Origin: Aminobacterium sp. MB27-C1
GTDB taxonomy: Bacteria > Synergistota > Synergistia > Synergistales > Aminobacteriaceae
Length of the DNA stretch: 64,000 bases
Assembly (NCBI RefSeq): GCF_030908405.1
Contig: NZ_CP133089.1
Coordinates: forward strand, 1,178,001-1,242,000
Direction of reading: 5' to 3'
Shown here: positions 28,651-37,223 of the stretch, piece after piece
Position numbering within the stretch: position 1 is the first letter of the stretch
Layout: each line of letters opens with the position of its first letter
Position numbers and translations under genes: made by a program
Notes under the pieces: generated by a model
Told to the model about the DNA's origin: nothing
What the model saw: only the letters and a program-made list of their open reading frames with translations
Databases searched by the model: none

Positions 28651-29371
28651 TTCAGATGTTTTATCTTTTCACTTAGGTCGCTGGCAGTTGACTGCTAACA
28701 ACCTTTGGGGAAATCCGTCAATTCTCTTGATTGCAGGGGGCCAAGCACCTTCAGTTGAATGGCTTGCTCAAATATCTCCACTATTCCAAGAAATATGGTG
28801 CGCCGACTCTGGCATTGAAATATGCAAGAAGGCGCAGATTATTCCTCATCGTCTTATAGGAGATAGTGATAGCAGTTCCCTGGAAGGTAGAGCATGGGCA
28901 GAAGAAAATGGGGTTCGTATTGAGACATACCCTGTTGATAAAGATTACACGGATTTACAACTTACACTCAAAAGAATAGGAGAAACATACCCTGATGCCA
29001 AAGTTGTTATTACAGGTTGTTGGGGTGGGCGTCTAGATCACACATGGAGCAATATTTATTCTGCTCTTTGGGCGCAAGAATGGAACGTTCATGTAGTGAG
29101 TCTTTGCGACCATAAAGAAGCGCTCTTTTTGTTGAACGGCCCAGATAAAGCAACGTTCCATTTTGAATTGCCATATCCGAACGTTGTTTCTTTATTTGCT
29201 CTGGATGAAAAAGCAGAAGGTGTGTTTATTCGAGGAACTCATTGGGAGTTACAAAATGTTTTACTAAAAATAACTCGCCCTTACGCCATTAGCAACAGAC
29301 TTAAAAAAGACTATCTGCAAGTTGACGTAGACAAAGGAAGACTCGCAGTGTATCTTTACTGGGCAGAATAA
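28637..29371 (+). CDS. thiN: Thiamine pyrophosphokinase
   Basis: Converts thiamine and ATP to thiamine diphosphate, the cofactor of Dxs and of keto-acid oxidoreductases. The 244 residues show GDSDSSS, DKDYTDLQLTL and GCWGGRLDHTWSN, which are the ATP and thiamine motifs of the family. ATG 28637 lies after an AAGGAG site and overlaps the ftsK end by 14 bases. No other thiamine gene or TPP riboswitch was seen, so this may be a salvage step. Confidence 0.9.
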   Translation: MRTSNSDVLSFHLGRWQLTANNLWGNPSILLIAGGQAPSVEWLAQISPLFQEIWCADSGIEICKKAQIIPHRLIGDSDSSSLEGRAWAEENGVRIETYPVDKDYTDLQLTLKRIGETYPDAKVVITGCWGGRLDHTWSNIYSALWAQEWNVHVVSLCDHKEALFLLNGPDKATFHFELPYPNVVSLFALDEKAEGVFIRGTHWELQNVLLKITRPYAISNRLKKDYLQVDVDKGRLAVYLYWAE

Positions 29372-29400
29372 AAAAAGCGGGCTGAATTACACAGCCCGCT
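29372..29400 (-). terminator. Terminator of rpmB
   Basis: AGCGGGCTG (29376-29384) pairs with CAGCCCGCT (29392-29400) over a 7-base loop. Read on the minus strand the stem is followed by seven T residues. It overlaps the last codons of rpmB and also lies just after thiN on the plus strand. Confidence 0.8.
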
Positions 29401-29581
29401 TGACTTTGCCAGATTTAAGGCACTTTGTACAAATTTTCATACGTCGCGTCTCGCCTGCGCCCAAGTCAACCTTCACATTCTGCAGATTGACAAGCCAACG
29501 TCTTCTTGTATGACGATTGGAATGGCTGACTGCGTTTCCTGTAACAGGACCGCGGCCGCAACATTCACAAACTCTAGCCAT
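29387..29581 (-). CDS. rpmB: Ribosomal protein L28 (zinc-binding form)
   Basis: Large-subunit protein of 64 residues. The CxxC pairs CECCGRG at the N-terminus and CTKC near the end mark the zinc-binding (C+) form. The family core SNRHTRRRW and the ending KVKRAV are present. ATG at 29579-29581 follows a GGAGGAGGCGG site. A longer frame upstream lacks one. It is the only minus-strand gene between nikR and the feo cluster, with its own promoter and terminator. Confidence 0.93.
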   Translation of the reverse strand: MARVCECCGRGPVTGNAVSHSNRHTRRRWLVNLQNVKVDLGAGETRRMKICTKCLKSGKVKRAV

Positions 29582-29625
29582 TGATTTTCCGCCTCCTCCG
29601 AAGGAAATAGTGTTCGAACAGGTGG

Positions 29626-29655
29626 ATTTTATCACAGGTTAGGTGAATAGAGCAA
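29626..29655 (-). promoter_or_regulatory. Candidate promoter of rpmB
   Basis: On the minus strand TTGCTC (29650-29655) and TAAAAT (29626-29631) are 18 bases apart, and a TG one base before the -10 makes it an extended element. The expected transcript start is about 38 bases before the start codon. Confidence 0.45.
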
Positions 29656-29685
29656 TTGTTCTATGTAAAAAAAGGGGGAGCAATT

Positions 29686-29910
29686 ATGAATTTTAGTCAG
29701 AAACTGGAAGAAATTCAAAAAATCGTTCATACTCTTGAAAAGGATGAGCTGCCTCTTGAAGACGCTTTAGAGCTCTTTGAGCATGGAGTTGCTTTAGTCA
29801 AAGAGTGCCAAAAGTACTTAACAGAGGCGGAACAAAAAATAGTTCTTTTAACCCAATCGGGGAAAGAAGAACCTTTAAGCATTGAAAATGTGGAGAACGA
29901 AAATGAATGA
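29686..29910 (+). CDS. xseB: Exodeoxyribonuclease VII small subunit
   Basis: Helical-hairpin subunit of ExoVII, a single-strand exonuclease. The 74 residues match the family: FSQKLEEIQKIVHTLE and LPLEDALELFEHGVALVKEC. ATG 29686 lies 5 bases after GGGGGAG. The large subunit xseA is not in this window. The end overlaps ispA by 8 bases. Confidence 0.9.
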   Translation: MNFSQKLEEIQKIVHTLEKDELPLEDALELFEHGVALVKECQKYLTEAEQKIVLLTQSGKEEPLSIENVENENE

Positions 29911-30802
29911 TTTTGTGAAAAACGAACTTGAAAAAAATCGACTATATTTTGAAGAACAGCTCCGCTCCTTCTGTAGCTGCAAGCCTGACGCTATTCCTGA
30001 ACGTCTTTGGCAATCAATGACGTATTCTCTCCTTGCGGGGGGAAAAAGGCTTCGCCCCGTACTCTGTCTACAAGCAGCAGAATCGGTAGGAGGAATAAGG
30101 GAAAAAGTTCTTTCCATGGCTATAGCCCTTGAGATGGTGCATACCGCATCATTAATTCATGATGACCTCCCTGCTATGGATAATGACTCTCTTCGAAGAG
30201 GCAAACCAACTAACCATATTATTTTCGGCGATGCCTTGGCAATACTTGCTGGTGACGCTCTTTTGGCGTGGGCTTTTCAATATCCTCTTAGCAAACTCTC
30301 AGAAGAAGGATTTCTTTCTTCTTCCATAATCCATGCACTCTCTGTTTTTGCTGAAGCTATAGGACCTTTCGGAATATGCGGAGGCCAGGTACTCGACACT
30401 GACCCCGAAAGTTTTGAACCATCCCCATTGTTCGTAAAAAAAATAGCACTCCAAAAAACTGCGATACTTATAAAATCAGCAGTTGTCACAGGAGCTATTT
30501 TAGGAGGCGCATCTTCCAAACAAATTTCTGCCTTTGAAAATTATGGCAACCATTTGGGTTTGGCGTTCCAGATTGTTGACGATATACTAGATGTAACATC
30601 AACGGCAGAAGAATTAGGGAAAACCCCTGGGAAAGATGCAAAACAAGAAAAAACAACTTTTGTCACACAGTTTGGTATTGAAGAATCACGAAAAATGGCA
30701 CTTCAAGAAAGTGAAGAGGCTGCGGCCGTTATTTCTTCAATAGGAAAAAATACTGAGTTTTTTCAAGAACTTGCTCTTTCCCTTGCGGAACGAAGCCGGT
30801 GA
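29903..30802 (+). CDS. ispA: Polyprenyl (farnesyl/geranylgeranyl) diphosphate synthase
   Basis: Trans-prenyltransferase that makes FPP or GGPP for UppS. The 299 residues show the first Asp-rich motif in LIHDDLPAMDNDSLRRG and the second, FQIVDDILDVT, plus GGKRLRP. ATG 29903 overlaps the xseB end by 8 bases; upstream in-frame ATG codons at 29882 would overlap it further. It occurs just before dxs, the classic ispA-dxs order. Confidence 0.92.
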   Translation: MNDFVKNELEKNRLYFEEQLRSFCSCKPDAIPERLWQSMTYSLLAGGKRLRPVLCLQAAESVGGIREKVLSMAIALEMVHTASLIHDDLPAMDNDSLRRGKPTNHIIFGDALAILAGDALLAWAFQYPLSKLSEEGFLSSSIIHALSVFAEAIGPFGICGGQVLDTDPESFEPSPLFVKKIALQKTAILIKSAVVTGAILGGASSKQISAFENYGNHLGLAFQIVDDILDVTSTAEELGKTPGKDAKQEKTTFVTQFGIEESRKMALQESEEAAAVISSIGKNTEFFQELALSLAERSR

Positions 30803-30830
30803 TCTGAAAAAGGAGGCTCTCTCTGCAAGA

Positions 30831-32702
30831 ATGATGCATATTTTAGATAGAGTAAACGATTATCATGACCTTAAAGATATGTCCTCTGGGGCATTAGATA
30901 TTCTTTGCCAAGACTTACGGGAAGAAATTATAAATGTTGTTTCTAAAAACGGGGGGCACCTCGCTTCTTCTCTTGGCACAGTTGAACTTATAGTTGCATT
31001 ACTTCGACAGTTTAACCCTCTAGACGATAAAATAGTTTTTGATGTTGGTCATCAAACATATGCATATAAAATTCTTACCGGCAGAAAAAACACATTTCAC
31101 ACATTACGTGAGTGGAGAGGGATAAGCGGCTTCCCCAAAAGAGAAGAAAGCCCTTGTGACCATTTCGACGTAGGACATAGTAGTACTTCTTTATCTGCTG
31201 CTCTAGGGTACGCTAAGGCTCGAGATATACAGAATCAAGGCCATCATGTCGTTGCCGTTATAGGAGATGGCGCCCTGCTAAACGGGTTGGCCTTTGAAGC
31301 GTTAAACTACACAAAAGATGCTCATACAAAAGTTATATATGTACTTAATGACAATAAAATGTCAATTAGTCATCGAGTAGGGGGATTTGCCTCTCATTTA
31401 GCCAAGTTAAGCTCAAGCCCTGCATATAATAATCTTAAAAAATATATTAAGGAATCGTGCGCTTCGATTCCTCAAGGGCAATCAATAGAAAACGTATTAT
31501 CTAAGTTAAAAGATCAAATAAAATCTCTAGTCAAACCTGAAAACATTTTTGACGAACTCGATATTAATTACTGGGGTCCCTTCGATGGACACAATATTCA
31601 CGAAATGGAAACCGTTTTTGAAATGGCCAAAAGATACCATAAATCTGTTCTCATCCATGTAGTAACCCAAAAAGGGAAAGGGTTGCAATGTGCAGAGGAA
31701 CATCCAGACACATATCACGGCGTTCCTGTGAACGGATTCGGTAATAAATCGTCTGGAACAAGTTGGAGTGCGTCTGCTACTGAGACACTTTGTGCTATGG
31801 CTGAAAAAGATTCTCGCATAGTCTGTCTTACAGCTGCCATGAAAAATGGTACGCGACTTGAAGATTTTGCATCTCGTTTTCCTGATCGTTTCTTTGATGT
31901 AGGAATAGCTGAGGAACATATGCTCACCATGGCTGCAGGCATGGCAGCAGGTGGTCTTCGTCCTGTAGTTTTTATATATTCGACATTTTTGCAACGTGCC
32001 ATGGATCAACTGGTACATGACGTCGCCTTACAAAAACTTCCAGTAGTATTAGCTGTTGATAGAGGCGGATTGGTAGGGGAGGATGGAGAAACACATCAGG
32101 GACTTTTCGATATTACGTGGTGTAGATCAATCCCTAACATGCAAATGTTTATACCTCGAGACAGAGTAGACTTGGAAAGAATGTTCGAATATGGATTATC
32201 GCAAGATACTCCAGTTATTATCAGATATCCAAGAGGAACAGCGCCAGAAGAAATCAATCGTCAGGAAGATATGAAAAGCATCGTTCCTCCGTTCCGAAGT
32301 GAACTTCTTGTAGAGGGAAGAGAATGGACTCTTATCGGAATGGGGTCAACAGTGGGGTTATGTTTTGAATGCCGTCAAAAAGCAATTGAGGAAGGACTCC
32401 CCACTCCTGCTATATTAGACTTACGAAGTATAAAACCTCTGGATTGGCCTGTTATCGATTCCCATCTTATGAATGATACGTTTGTTGTCATTTTGGAAGA
32501 AGGGTATAAAAACGGAGGCATAGGTGAAGCAATTTCTTCACGAGCTGCAGAACACGGATATAAAGCAAAAGTAGCTCCTATAGGAATACCTGATATATAT
32601 GTGCCACATGGAACAGTACATTTACAAAGAGAATTTTGTGGCCTTACAGCGCAAAGAGTGGTGAACTGGTATAAAGAAAATGCAAAAAGAACGAGTCGAT
32701 AA
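30831..32702 (+). CDS. dxs: 1-deoxy-D-xylulose-5-phosphate synthase
   Basis: Thiamine diphosphate enzyme that condenses pyruvate with glyceraldehyde-3-P, the first step of the MEP pathway. The 623 residues include FDVGHQTYAYKILTGR, the ThDP motif GDGALLNGLAFEALN, PFDGHN and the transketolase-like DVGIAEEHML with RYPRG further on. The start ATG 30831 lies 13 bases after GGAGG, a wide gap; the ATG at 30834 is equivalent. It follows ispA after 28 bases. Confidence 0.94.
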   Translation: MMHILDRVNDYHDLKDMSSGALDILCQDLREEIINVVSKNGGHLASSLGTVELIVALLRQFNPLDDKIVFDVGHQTYAYKILTGRKNTFHTLREWRGISGFPKREESPCDHFDVGHSSTSLSAALGYAKARDIQNQGHHVVAVIGDGALLNGLAFEALNYTKDAHTKVIYVLNDNKMSISHRVGGFASHLAKLSSSPAYNNLKKYIKESCASIPQGQSIENVLSKLKDQIKSLVKPENIFDELDINYWGPFDGHNIHEMETVFEMAKRYHKSVLIHVVTQKGKGLQCAEEHPDTYHGVPVNGFGNKSSGTSWSASATETLCAMAEKDSRIVCLTAAMKNGTRLEDFASRFPDRFFDVGIAEEHMLTMAAGMAAGGLRPVVFIYSTFLQRAMDQLVHDVALQKLPVVLAVDRGGLVGEDGETHQGLFDITWCRSIPNMQMFIPRDRVDLERMFEYGLSQDTPVIIRYPRGTAPEEINRQEDMKSIVPPFRSELLVEGREWTLIGMGSTVGLCFECRQKAIEEGLPTPAILDLRSIKPLDWPVIDSHLMNDTFVVILEEGYKNGGIGEAISSRAAEHGYKAKVAPIGIPDIYVPHGTVHLQREFCGLTAQRVVNWYKENAKRTSR

Positions 32703-33483
32703 ACTTATAGTTGAAAGAAAACTCGCCTCAACTCGAGCAAAAGCACAAGCTCTCATTCTTGAAGGGCGAGTCTTTTCTTCTCACGAAAGGATTGAGAAAG
32801 CTGGAACGCTGCTTCCTGTAGACGCTCCATTAGAAATAAAGATTAAAGAAACGGAATGGGTCAGTAGAGGTGCTTATAAACTCTTGCGAGCACTTGAGGT
32901 TTTTCCTGAAAATCCTCTTAATAAAGTCTGCATGGATCTTGGTGCATCGACAGGGGGTTTTACAGACGTGCTTCTCTCTCGTGGGGCGCGTAAAGTATAC
33001 GCTGTTGATGTTGGATACGGACAGTTGGCATGGAAATTGCGCAATGATTCCAGAGTTATTGTTATGGAACGCACCAACGCTCGATATTTAGAGACAAAAG
33101 ACTTTGAAGAGCCATTAGATATCATTACTATAGACGCTTCTTTTATTTCTTTAAAACTGCTTTTGCCTGTTGTAGAGAAACTTTTAGCAAAAGAAGGAAG
33201 TATAATATGTTTAGTGAAACCACAGTTTGAAGCAGGTAAAGAGCGCCTTGGTAAAGGTGGAATTGTGCGAAAAGCAGAAATACATCAGGAGATACTTGAG
33301 GAAGTTGCAGCTTTTATTGAGACAGAAACACAGCTTTATCTTATTGACGCAACATGGTCTTCTATAAAAGGACCTAAAGGGAATATAGAATTTTTGTTCT
33401 ATCTCAGAAAAACAAGAGAAAATAATAGAGATATTAACTTTGAAAGTCTTGTAACAGAAAGCCATCACATTTTAAACGAATAA
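32680..33483 (+). CDS. tlyA: TlyA-family rRNA 2'-O-methyltransferase/hemolysin
   Basis: S4 domain (about 5-60, RVDKLIVERKLASTRAKAQ) followed by an FtsJ-type methyltransferase (about 60-245). The SAM motif is LGASTGGFTDVLL, and KPQFEAG and GIVRKAEIH occur further on. Members methylate 16S and 23S rRNA and affect capreomycin sensitivity. The 267 residues are normal. ATG 32680 lies inside the dxs end, overlapping by 23 bases, so the two are coupled. Confidence 0.9.
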   Translation: MQKERVDKLIVERKLASTRAKAQALILEGRVFSSHERIEKAGTLLPVDAPLEIKIKETEWVSRGAYKLLRALEVFPENPLNKVCMDLGASTGGFTDVLLSRGARKVYAVDVGYGQLAWKLRNDSRVIVMERTNARYLETKDFEEPLDIITIDASFISLKLLLPVVEKLLAKEGSIICLVKPQFEAGKERLGKGGIVRKAEIHQEILEEVAAFIETETQLYLIDATWSSIKGPKGNIEFLFYLRKTRENNRDINFESLVTESHHILNE

Positions 33484-33515
33484 AAGGAAAGGTATAGAAA
33501 GGGAAGGGACACCAT

Positions 33516-34397
33516 ATGGATAAGAAAATAGGTATGCTCGTCAACACCCAAAAAAAAGGTGCCCTTGACATGGCCAGAAAACTCCTTAAATGGGGGAAAA
33601 AAAATGGCGTGACTTTTCTTTTTCCCCCTCACGAAGGCTCTATTCTTGGGGTGGAAGCCACACCTGACAACGAATGGAAAAGTAGTATTACTATGGCCGT
33701 TGTTATCGGTGGTGATGGCACCTTTTTGCGTGCAAGCAGATATGTCTTAAATCACTCTATTGCCCTATATGGCATTAACCTTGGGCATCTTGGTTTTTTA
33801 GCTTCTGGGAAACCTGAAGAAGCAGAATCAGACCTTGAACAAATTTTTCGGGGAGATTATTCCCTTCAGCAACATCGGATTCTTGAAGGAATTATATGGA
33901 GAGAAGGGCGGCGTAAGCATACCCTTTATGCGCTTAATGACCTCGTTCTGACAAAAGGAGCCTTCGCTCGAGTCATTTCAATAGAGATCCGTATTGGCAA
34001 CCATTACTTTAACATGTTACCTGCAGATGGAGTTATAGTTTCCACACCAACAGGATCTACTGCATATGCACTCTCAGCTGGAGGTCCTATTGTTCCGCCT
34101 CATGTTCCTTGTATGGTATTAGCTCCTATCTGCGCACACACTCTCTATGCCCGTCCTGTAATCGTGGGGGAAAACGACATCATAAATCTCATCCCCAAGG
34201 GGAGTCACCGAGATCTGATGTTGACCCAAGATGGACAATTAGGATATGAAATATTACCTGGAGATCGTATTGAACTTTCTCTCTCAAAAGATAAATTCGT
34301 TAATGTTATAGTCTTGCCTCAAAGAACATACTTTGACCTTCTTCACGAAAAACTACAGTGGGGACAGGGAATAGTACGAAATGAAGACAAGGAGTGA
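33516..34397 (+). CDS. nadK: NAD+ kinase
   Basis: Phosphorylates NAD+ to NADP+ in the cytoplasm. The 293 residues contain GGDGTFLRASR, GINLGHLGFLA, the catalytic PTGSTAYALSAGGPIV segment and TQDGQ near the end. ATG 33516 follows AGGGAAGGGA. Together with nadE and nadD it is the third NAD(P) gene in the window, all in separate transcription runs. Confidence 0.93.
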   Translation: MDKKIGMLVNTQKKGALDMARKLLKWGKKNGVTFLFPPHEGSILGVEATPDNEWKSSITMAVVIGGDGTFLRASRYVLNHSIALYGINLGHLGFLASGKPEEAESDLEQIFRGDYSLQQHRILEGIIWREGRRKHTLYALNDLVLTKGAFARVISIEIRIGNHYFNMLPADGVIVSTPTGSTAYALSAGGPIVPPHVPCMVLAPICAHTLYARPVIVGENDIINLIPKGSHRDLMLTQDGQLGYEILPGDRIELSLSKDKFVNVIVLPQRTYFDLLHEKLQWGQGIVRNEDKE

Positions 34398-34402
34398 GTT
34401 TG

Positions 34403-36106
34403 GTGCTCGAAGAGCTTTCGTTACGAAATATAGGGGGGCTTGAAACTGCCCGTTTACGTTTAACTGGCCGTTTTATTGCGATTACTGGCGAAAGCGGTGC
34501 TGGGAAAAGCAGCATAGTACGAGGGCTAGAGTTTGCCAGCGGGAAACGAGCACAAACTGAACTAATCAGGGCAGGAGAAGAAGAAGCAGAAGTTCAGGCA
34601 TTGTTCATTTGTTCTGATTCTCTCTCTTTTCCAGAAGAAGTTGTTCCGGAAGAGGGGAATTTATTTATAAAGCGAGTTTTTTCTCGCAATGGGCGGGGAA
34701 AAACATATATCCAGGGGAAGCTATATCCTCTCTCTTTTTTTAATAGTATTACAGGGCCTCTTTTGCGTATACAAAGTCAATTCGCACAACTTGAACTTCT
34801 TGATTCAGAAAGGCAGAGAGATATTCTTGACAGCTGTGGGGGAGAAGGGATCGCCACTATTAAATGCAATTTACAATCTCTTTTTTCTCTGGCCGTATCT
34901 AAAGAAAAAGAACTTAGAAATATCGAAAGAAAACAAAAAGATATTATCAACCGCTATCAAAATGCAGATAAGATTCTTCAGGTCTTCAAAAATCTCGCAC
35001 CAGAATCCCAAAGTGAAGAACTTTGGGAAAATCGTCTTGAAGAAATTTCTAAAAGCATTGAAGAACGCTCTAAGTTAGAACAAATTCTTGCCCGTGTAAC
35101 AGGGGGAAAAACAGGTGAGGGGTTAGCAGACGCCATCGAAACATTATGTTTGGACTTAGCTCAAATCATATCTACTGAAAGTCAAGATGGACGCGCCTAT
35201 CAAGATCTTGGAAATGACGCCCTTATTTACTTACAAAAACTTTCACAAAAATTGGCAGATCATCTTTCCAAATTGCCGCTGGAAGATCTTATTGACGAAC
35301 GTGAAAAAATAGAAAATAAGCTGGGTACGTTACGTAAGTTGAAAAGGATCGCACAAGTAACAACCCTTGAAGAACTTATCATATATTGTAAAGAAGCCGA
35401 TGCTAATCTTACATGGCTGAAAGCAAGTTATGCAGACTATGAAAAAGTTGCACAAGAAGCAAAAACGTTGAGAAAAGAAGCAAGCAGATTGGCATTGGAA
35501 TTACGTAAAAAGAGAGAATTGACAGCTTCTCAGCTCGAAAAAACAGTTAATGCATCACTTAAAGAGATGGCTATGGAAGATATTTCATTTTCTATAAAAC
35601 TAACTGATCTTGGAAAAATGAAAAGCTCCGGCGCCGATGATGTTTCCTTTCTTATGGCAAGTGGGACAATGCCCCCAGCACCAGTTATGAAAATTGCATC
35701 AGGTGGAGAATTAAGTAGATTGCTTCTAGCATTGCAACTTGCACTTCCTGAAGACCAGCTACCGGAAACTCTTGTTTTTGATGAGGTTGAGGCTGGACTG
35801 GGAGGAAAGGCAGCAGTACTAGCAGGATATCAGCTCAAAGAACTCTCATGTAAGTGCCGAGTAATTCTTATTACTCATGAAGCTACTATAGCTGCACTAG
35901 CTGATCAACATTTTGTCGTCACTCGTCATGAAAATCAAAGTTATATAAAAGAAATAAACGGCAAGGATCGAATATTGGAAATCGCTCGAATGCTTTCTGG
36001 AAATGCATATCTTCCTGAAGCACAAGATCATGCACGAAAACTTATAGAACAAGAGTTGACTTCTGATTCGAACAACCGTACAATGCTTAAGCTTATGTAT
36101 AAATAA
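34403..36106 (+). CDS. recN: DNA repair ATPase RecN
   Basis: SMC-like ATPase that holds broken DNA ends. The 567 residues have Walker A GESGAGKSSIV near the N-terminus, a long coiled coil (about 150-380), the signature ASGGELSRLLLAL and Walker B VFDEVEAGLGG. The start was moved to GTG 34403, 8 bases after AAGGAG, so the protein begins LEELSLRN like the family; GTG 34394 overlaps the ribosome site. It overlaps the preceding nadK only if the earlier start is used. Confidence 0.93.
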   Translation: MLEELSLRNIGGLETARLRLTGRFIAITGESGAGKSSIVRGLEFASGKRAQTELIRAGEEEAEVQALFICSDSLSFPEEVVPEEGNLFIKRVFSRNGRGKTYIQGKLYPLSFFNSITGPLLRIQSQFAQLELLDSERQRDILDSCGGEGIATIKCNLQSLFSLAVSKEKELRNIERKQKDIINRYQNADKILQVFKNLAPESQSEELWENRLEEISKSIEERSKLEQILARVTGGKTGEGLADAIETLCLDLAQIISTESQDGRAYQDLGNDALIYLQKLSQKLADHLSKLPLEDLIDEREKIENKLGTLRKLKRIAQVTTLEELIIYCKEADANLTWLKASYADYEKVAQEAKTLRKEASRLALELRKKRELTASQLEKTVNASLKEMAMEDISFSIKLTDLGKMKSSGADDVSFLMASGTMPPAPVMKIASGGELSRLLLALQLALPEDQLPETLVFDEVEAGLGGKAAVLAGYQLKELSCKCRVILITHEATIAALADQHFVVTRHENQSYIKEINGKDRILEIARMLSGNAYLPEAQDHARKLIEQELTSDSNNRTMLKLMYK

Positions 36107-36115
36107 CGCTTGGGT

Positions 36116-36151
36116 TGGGTTTTAAAGCGAAAGCTACCTAATGAAAACCCA
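36116..36151 (+). promoter_or_regulatory. Hairpin in the rplU leader
   Basis: TGGGTTTT (36116-36123) pairs perfectly with AAAACCCA (36144-36151) in the 66 bases before rplU. No T run follows. The place and size suggest an L21-type leader, in which the protein controls its own operon. This is an inference without covariation data. Confidence 0.4.
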
Positions 36152-36172
36152 GCGGGAGGAGGAAGTTTCTTT

Positions 36173-36484
36173 ATGTACGCTATTGTTGAAACAGGTGGAA
36201 AGCAGTACAGAGTAGAGCCTGGCGATGTAGTGCGAGTTGAGACCCTTCATATTGATGAAGGCGAATCTGTCGTTTTTGACAAAATTCTTATGGTATCGAA
36301 CGACAGCGATGTTCAGGTAGGAACCCCTTATGTAGACGGTGCAGCTGTAAACGCTACTGTTGTACGTCATGGACGAGCTCCAAAAATTCTTGTTTTTAAA
36401 TATAAAAGCAAGAAGAATTACAGGAGAATGCGGGGACATCGTCAGAATTTCACTGAAATCAAGATTGATTCCATCAACGCCTAG
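36173..36484 (+). CDS. rplU: Ribosomal protein L21
   Basis: Large-subunit protein of 103 residues beginning [14 protein letters not shown], with the family ending [20 protein letters not shown] 36173 lies about 8 bases after GGAGGAGGAAG. It heads the L21-Prp-L27-ObgE order common to bacteria with a Prp protease. Confidence 0.95.
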   Translation: MYAIVETGGKQYRVEPGDVVRVETLHIDEGESVVFDKILMVSNDSDVQVGTPYVDGAAVNATVVRHGRAPKILVFKYKSKKNYRRMRGHRQNFTEIKIDSINA

Positions 36485-36497
36485 TTTTTGGCGTTGA
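36474..36497 (+). promoter_or_regulatory. Hairpin across the rplU stop codon
   Basis: TCAACGCC (36474-36481) pairs with GGCGTTGA (36490-36497) around an 8-base loop that holds the TAG stop. The following bases are not T-rich, so it is more likely an RNA end or processing site between rplU and prp than a terminator. Confidence 0.35.
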
Positions 36498-36509
36498 GAT
36501 TTCCCCGCG

Positions 36510-36836
36510 ATGATTACCGTCACTGTAATAAGAGAAAAGGGGGAAATCGTTTCAGTTGAAGCGAGTGGCCATTCTGGATATGCAGAAGCGGGAAAAGACA
36601 TTGTATGCGCAGGAGTATCTGCGCTCATTCAAGCTTTGGCTACCGGCGTAAGTGACGTTGCTCATATTGAAAGTGCATCGTTATCAGTTGACCCTGAAAG
36701 TACAACTATGAAGATCGGGTGGCCAAGATCTCATTCAAAAGAGATTAGAATATTAACAGAAACAATTGTTTTTTCTCTTAAAGCAATCGCAGAAAGTTAT
36801 GGTGTTTATGTAAATTTTGTGGAGGTGCAAAAATAA
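36510..36836 (+). CDS. prp: Ribosomal-processing cysteine protease Prp
   Basis: Removes the N-terminal extension of L27 in bacteria that have one. The 108 residues hold the catalytic pair in [20 protein letters not shown]: His at about 22 and Cys at about 34. It lies between rplU and rpmA, and its end overlaps the rpmA start by one base. The target extension is present in the rpmA product next door. Confidence 0.93.
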   Translation: MITVTVIREKGEIVSVEASGHSGYAEAGKDIVCAGVSALIQALATGVSDVAHIESASLSVDPESTTMKIGWPRSHSKEIRILTETIVFSLKAIAESYGVYVNFVEVQK

Positions 36837-37117
36837 TGCGCATCAGTTTCTTTGATTTGCAGTTCTTTGCTCATAAAAAGGGACAGGGAAGTACAACCAA
36901 CGGCCGAGACAGCAAAAGCAAACGCCTTGGTATTAAAAAGTATGCGGGTGAAGTAGTAAAATGCGGCAACATTATCGTTCGTCAGCGTGGAACAAAAGTA
37001 CATCCTGGAGTGAATGTCGGACGAGGAAAAGATGATACTCTTTTTGCCCTTTCTGCCGGAGTTGTAAAGTACACTACAAAAGGTGATAGGAAATTCGTTT
37101 CAATAGAAAACATGTAA
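36836..37117 (+). CDS. rpmA: Ribosomal protein L27 with N-terminal Prp-cleavable extension
   Basis: Large-subunit protein of 93 residues near the peptidyl-transferase site. It begins [16 protein letters not shown]: the LQFFA-HKKG motif is the known Prp site, with cleavage before A-H-K-K. The L27 core [15 protein letters not shown] and the basic ending are normal. ATG 36836 overlaps the prp end by one base. The mature chain has about 82 residues. Confidence 0.95.
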   Translation: MRISFFDLQFFAHKKGQGSTTNGRDSKSKRLGIKKYAGEVVKCGNIIVRQRGTKVHPGVNVGRGKDDTLFALSAGVVKYTTKGDRKFVSIENM

Positions 37118-37160
37118 TTTTCATTACTAACAACTTTGTTGGCAACGTTATAGTGTATAA

Positions 37161-37196
37161 AAAAACAAGGGCCCTGATAGTAAGGCCCTTGTTTTT
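37161..37196 (+). terminator. Terminator of the rplU-prp-rpmA unit
   Basis: AAAAACAAGGGCC (37161-37173) pairs with GGCCCTTGTTTTT (37184-37196) over a 10-base loop and ends in five T. It lies 43 bases after rpmA and just before obgE, which has its own start signal. Confidence 0.85.
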
Positions 37197-37223
37197 CATT
37201 AATACCCCGGATGGTGGTACATT

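Noticed and set aside
28637-28700. TPP riboswitch before thiN
   Set aside because: thiN begins inside the ftsK end and there is no room or conserved motif for a riboswitch.
31527-32018. 163-codon minus-strand frame inside dxs
   Set aside because: It lies wholly within the catalytic region of a clear dxs gene, has no ribosome site and its translation shows no known domain.
36134-36628. 164-codon minus-strand frame over rplU and prp
   Set aside because: It is a shadow of two well-recognised genes and crosses the leader hairpin.
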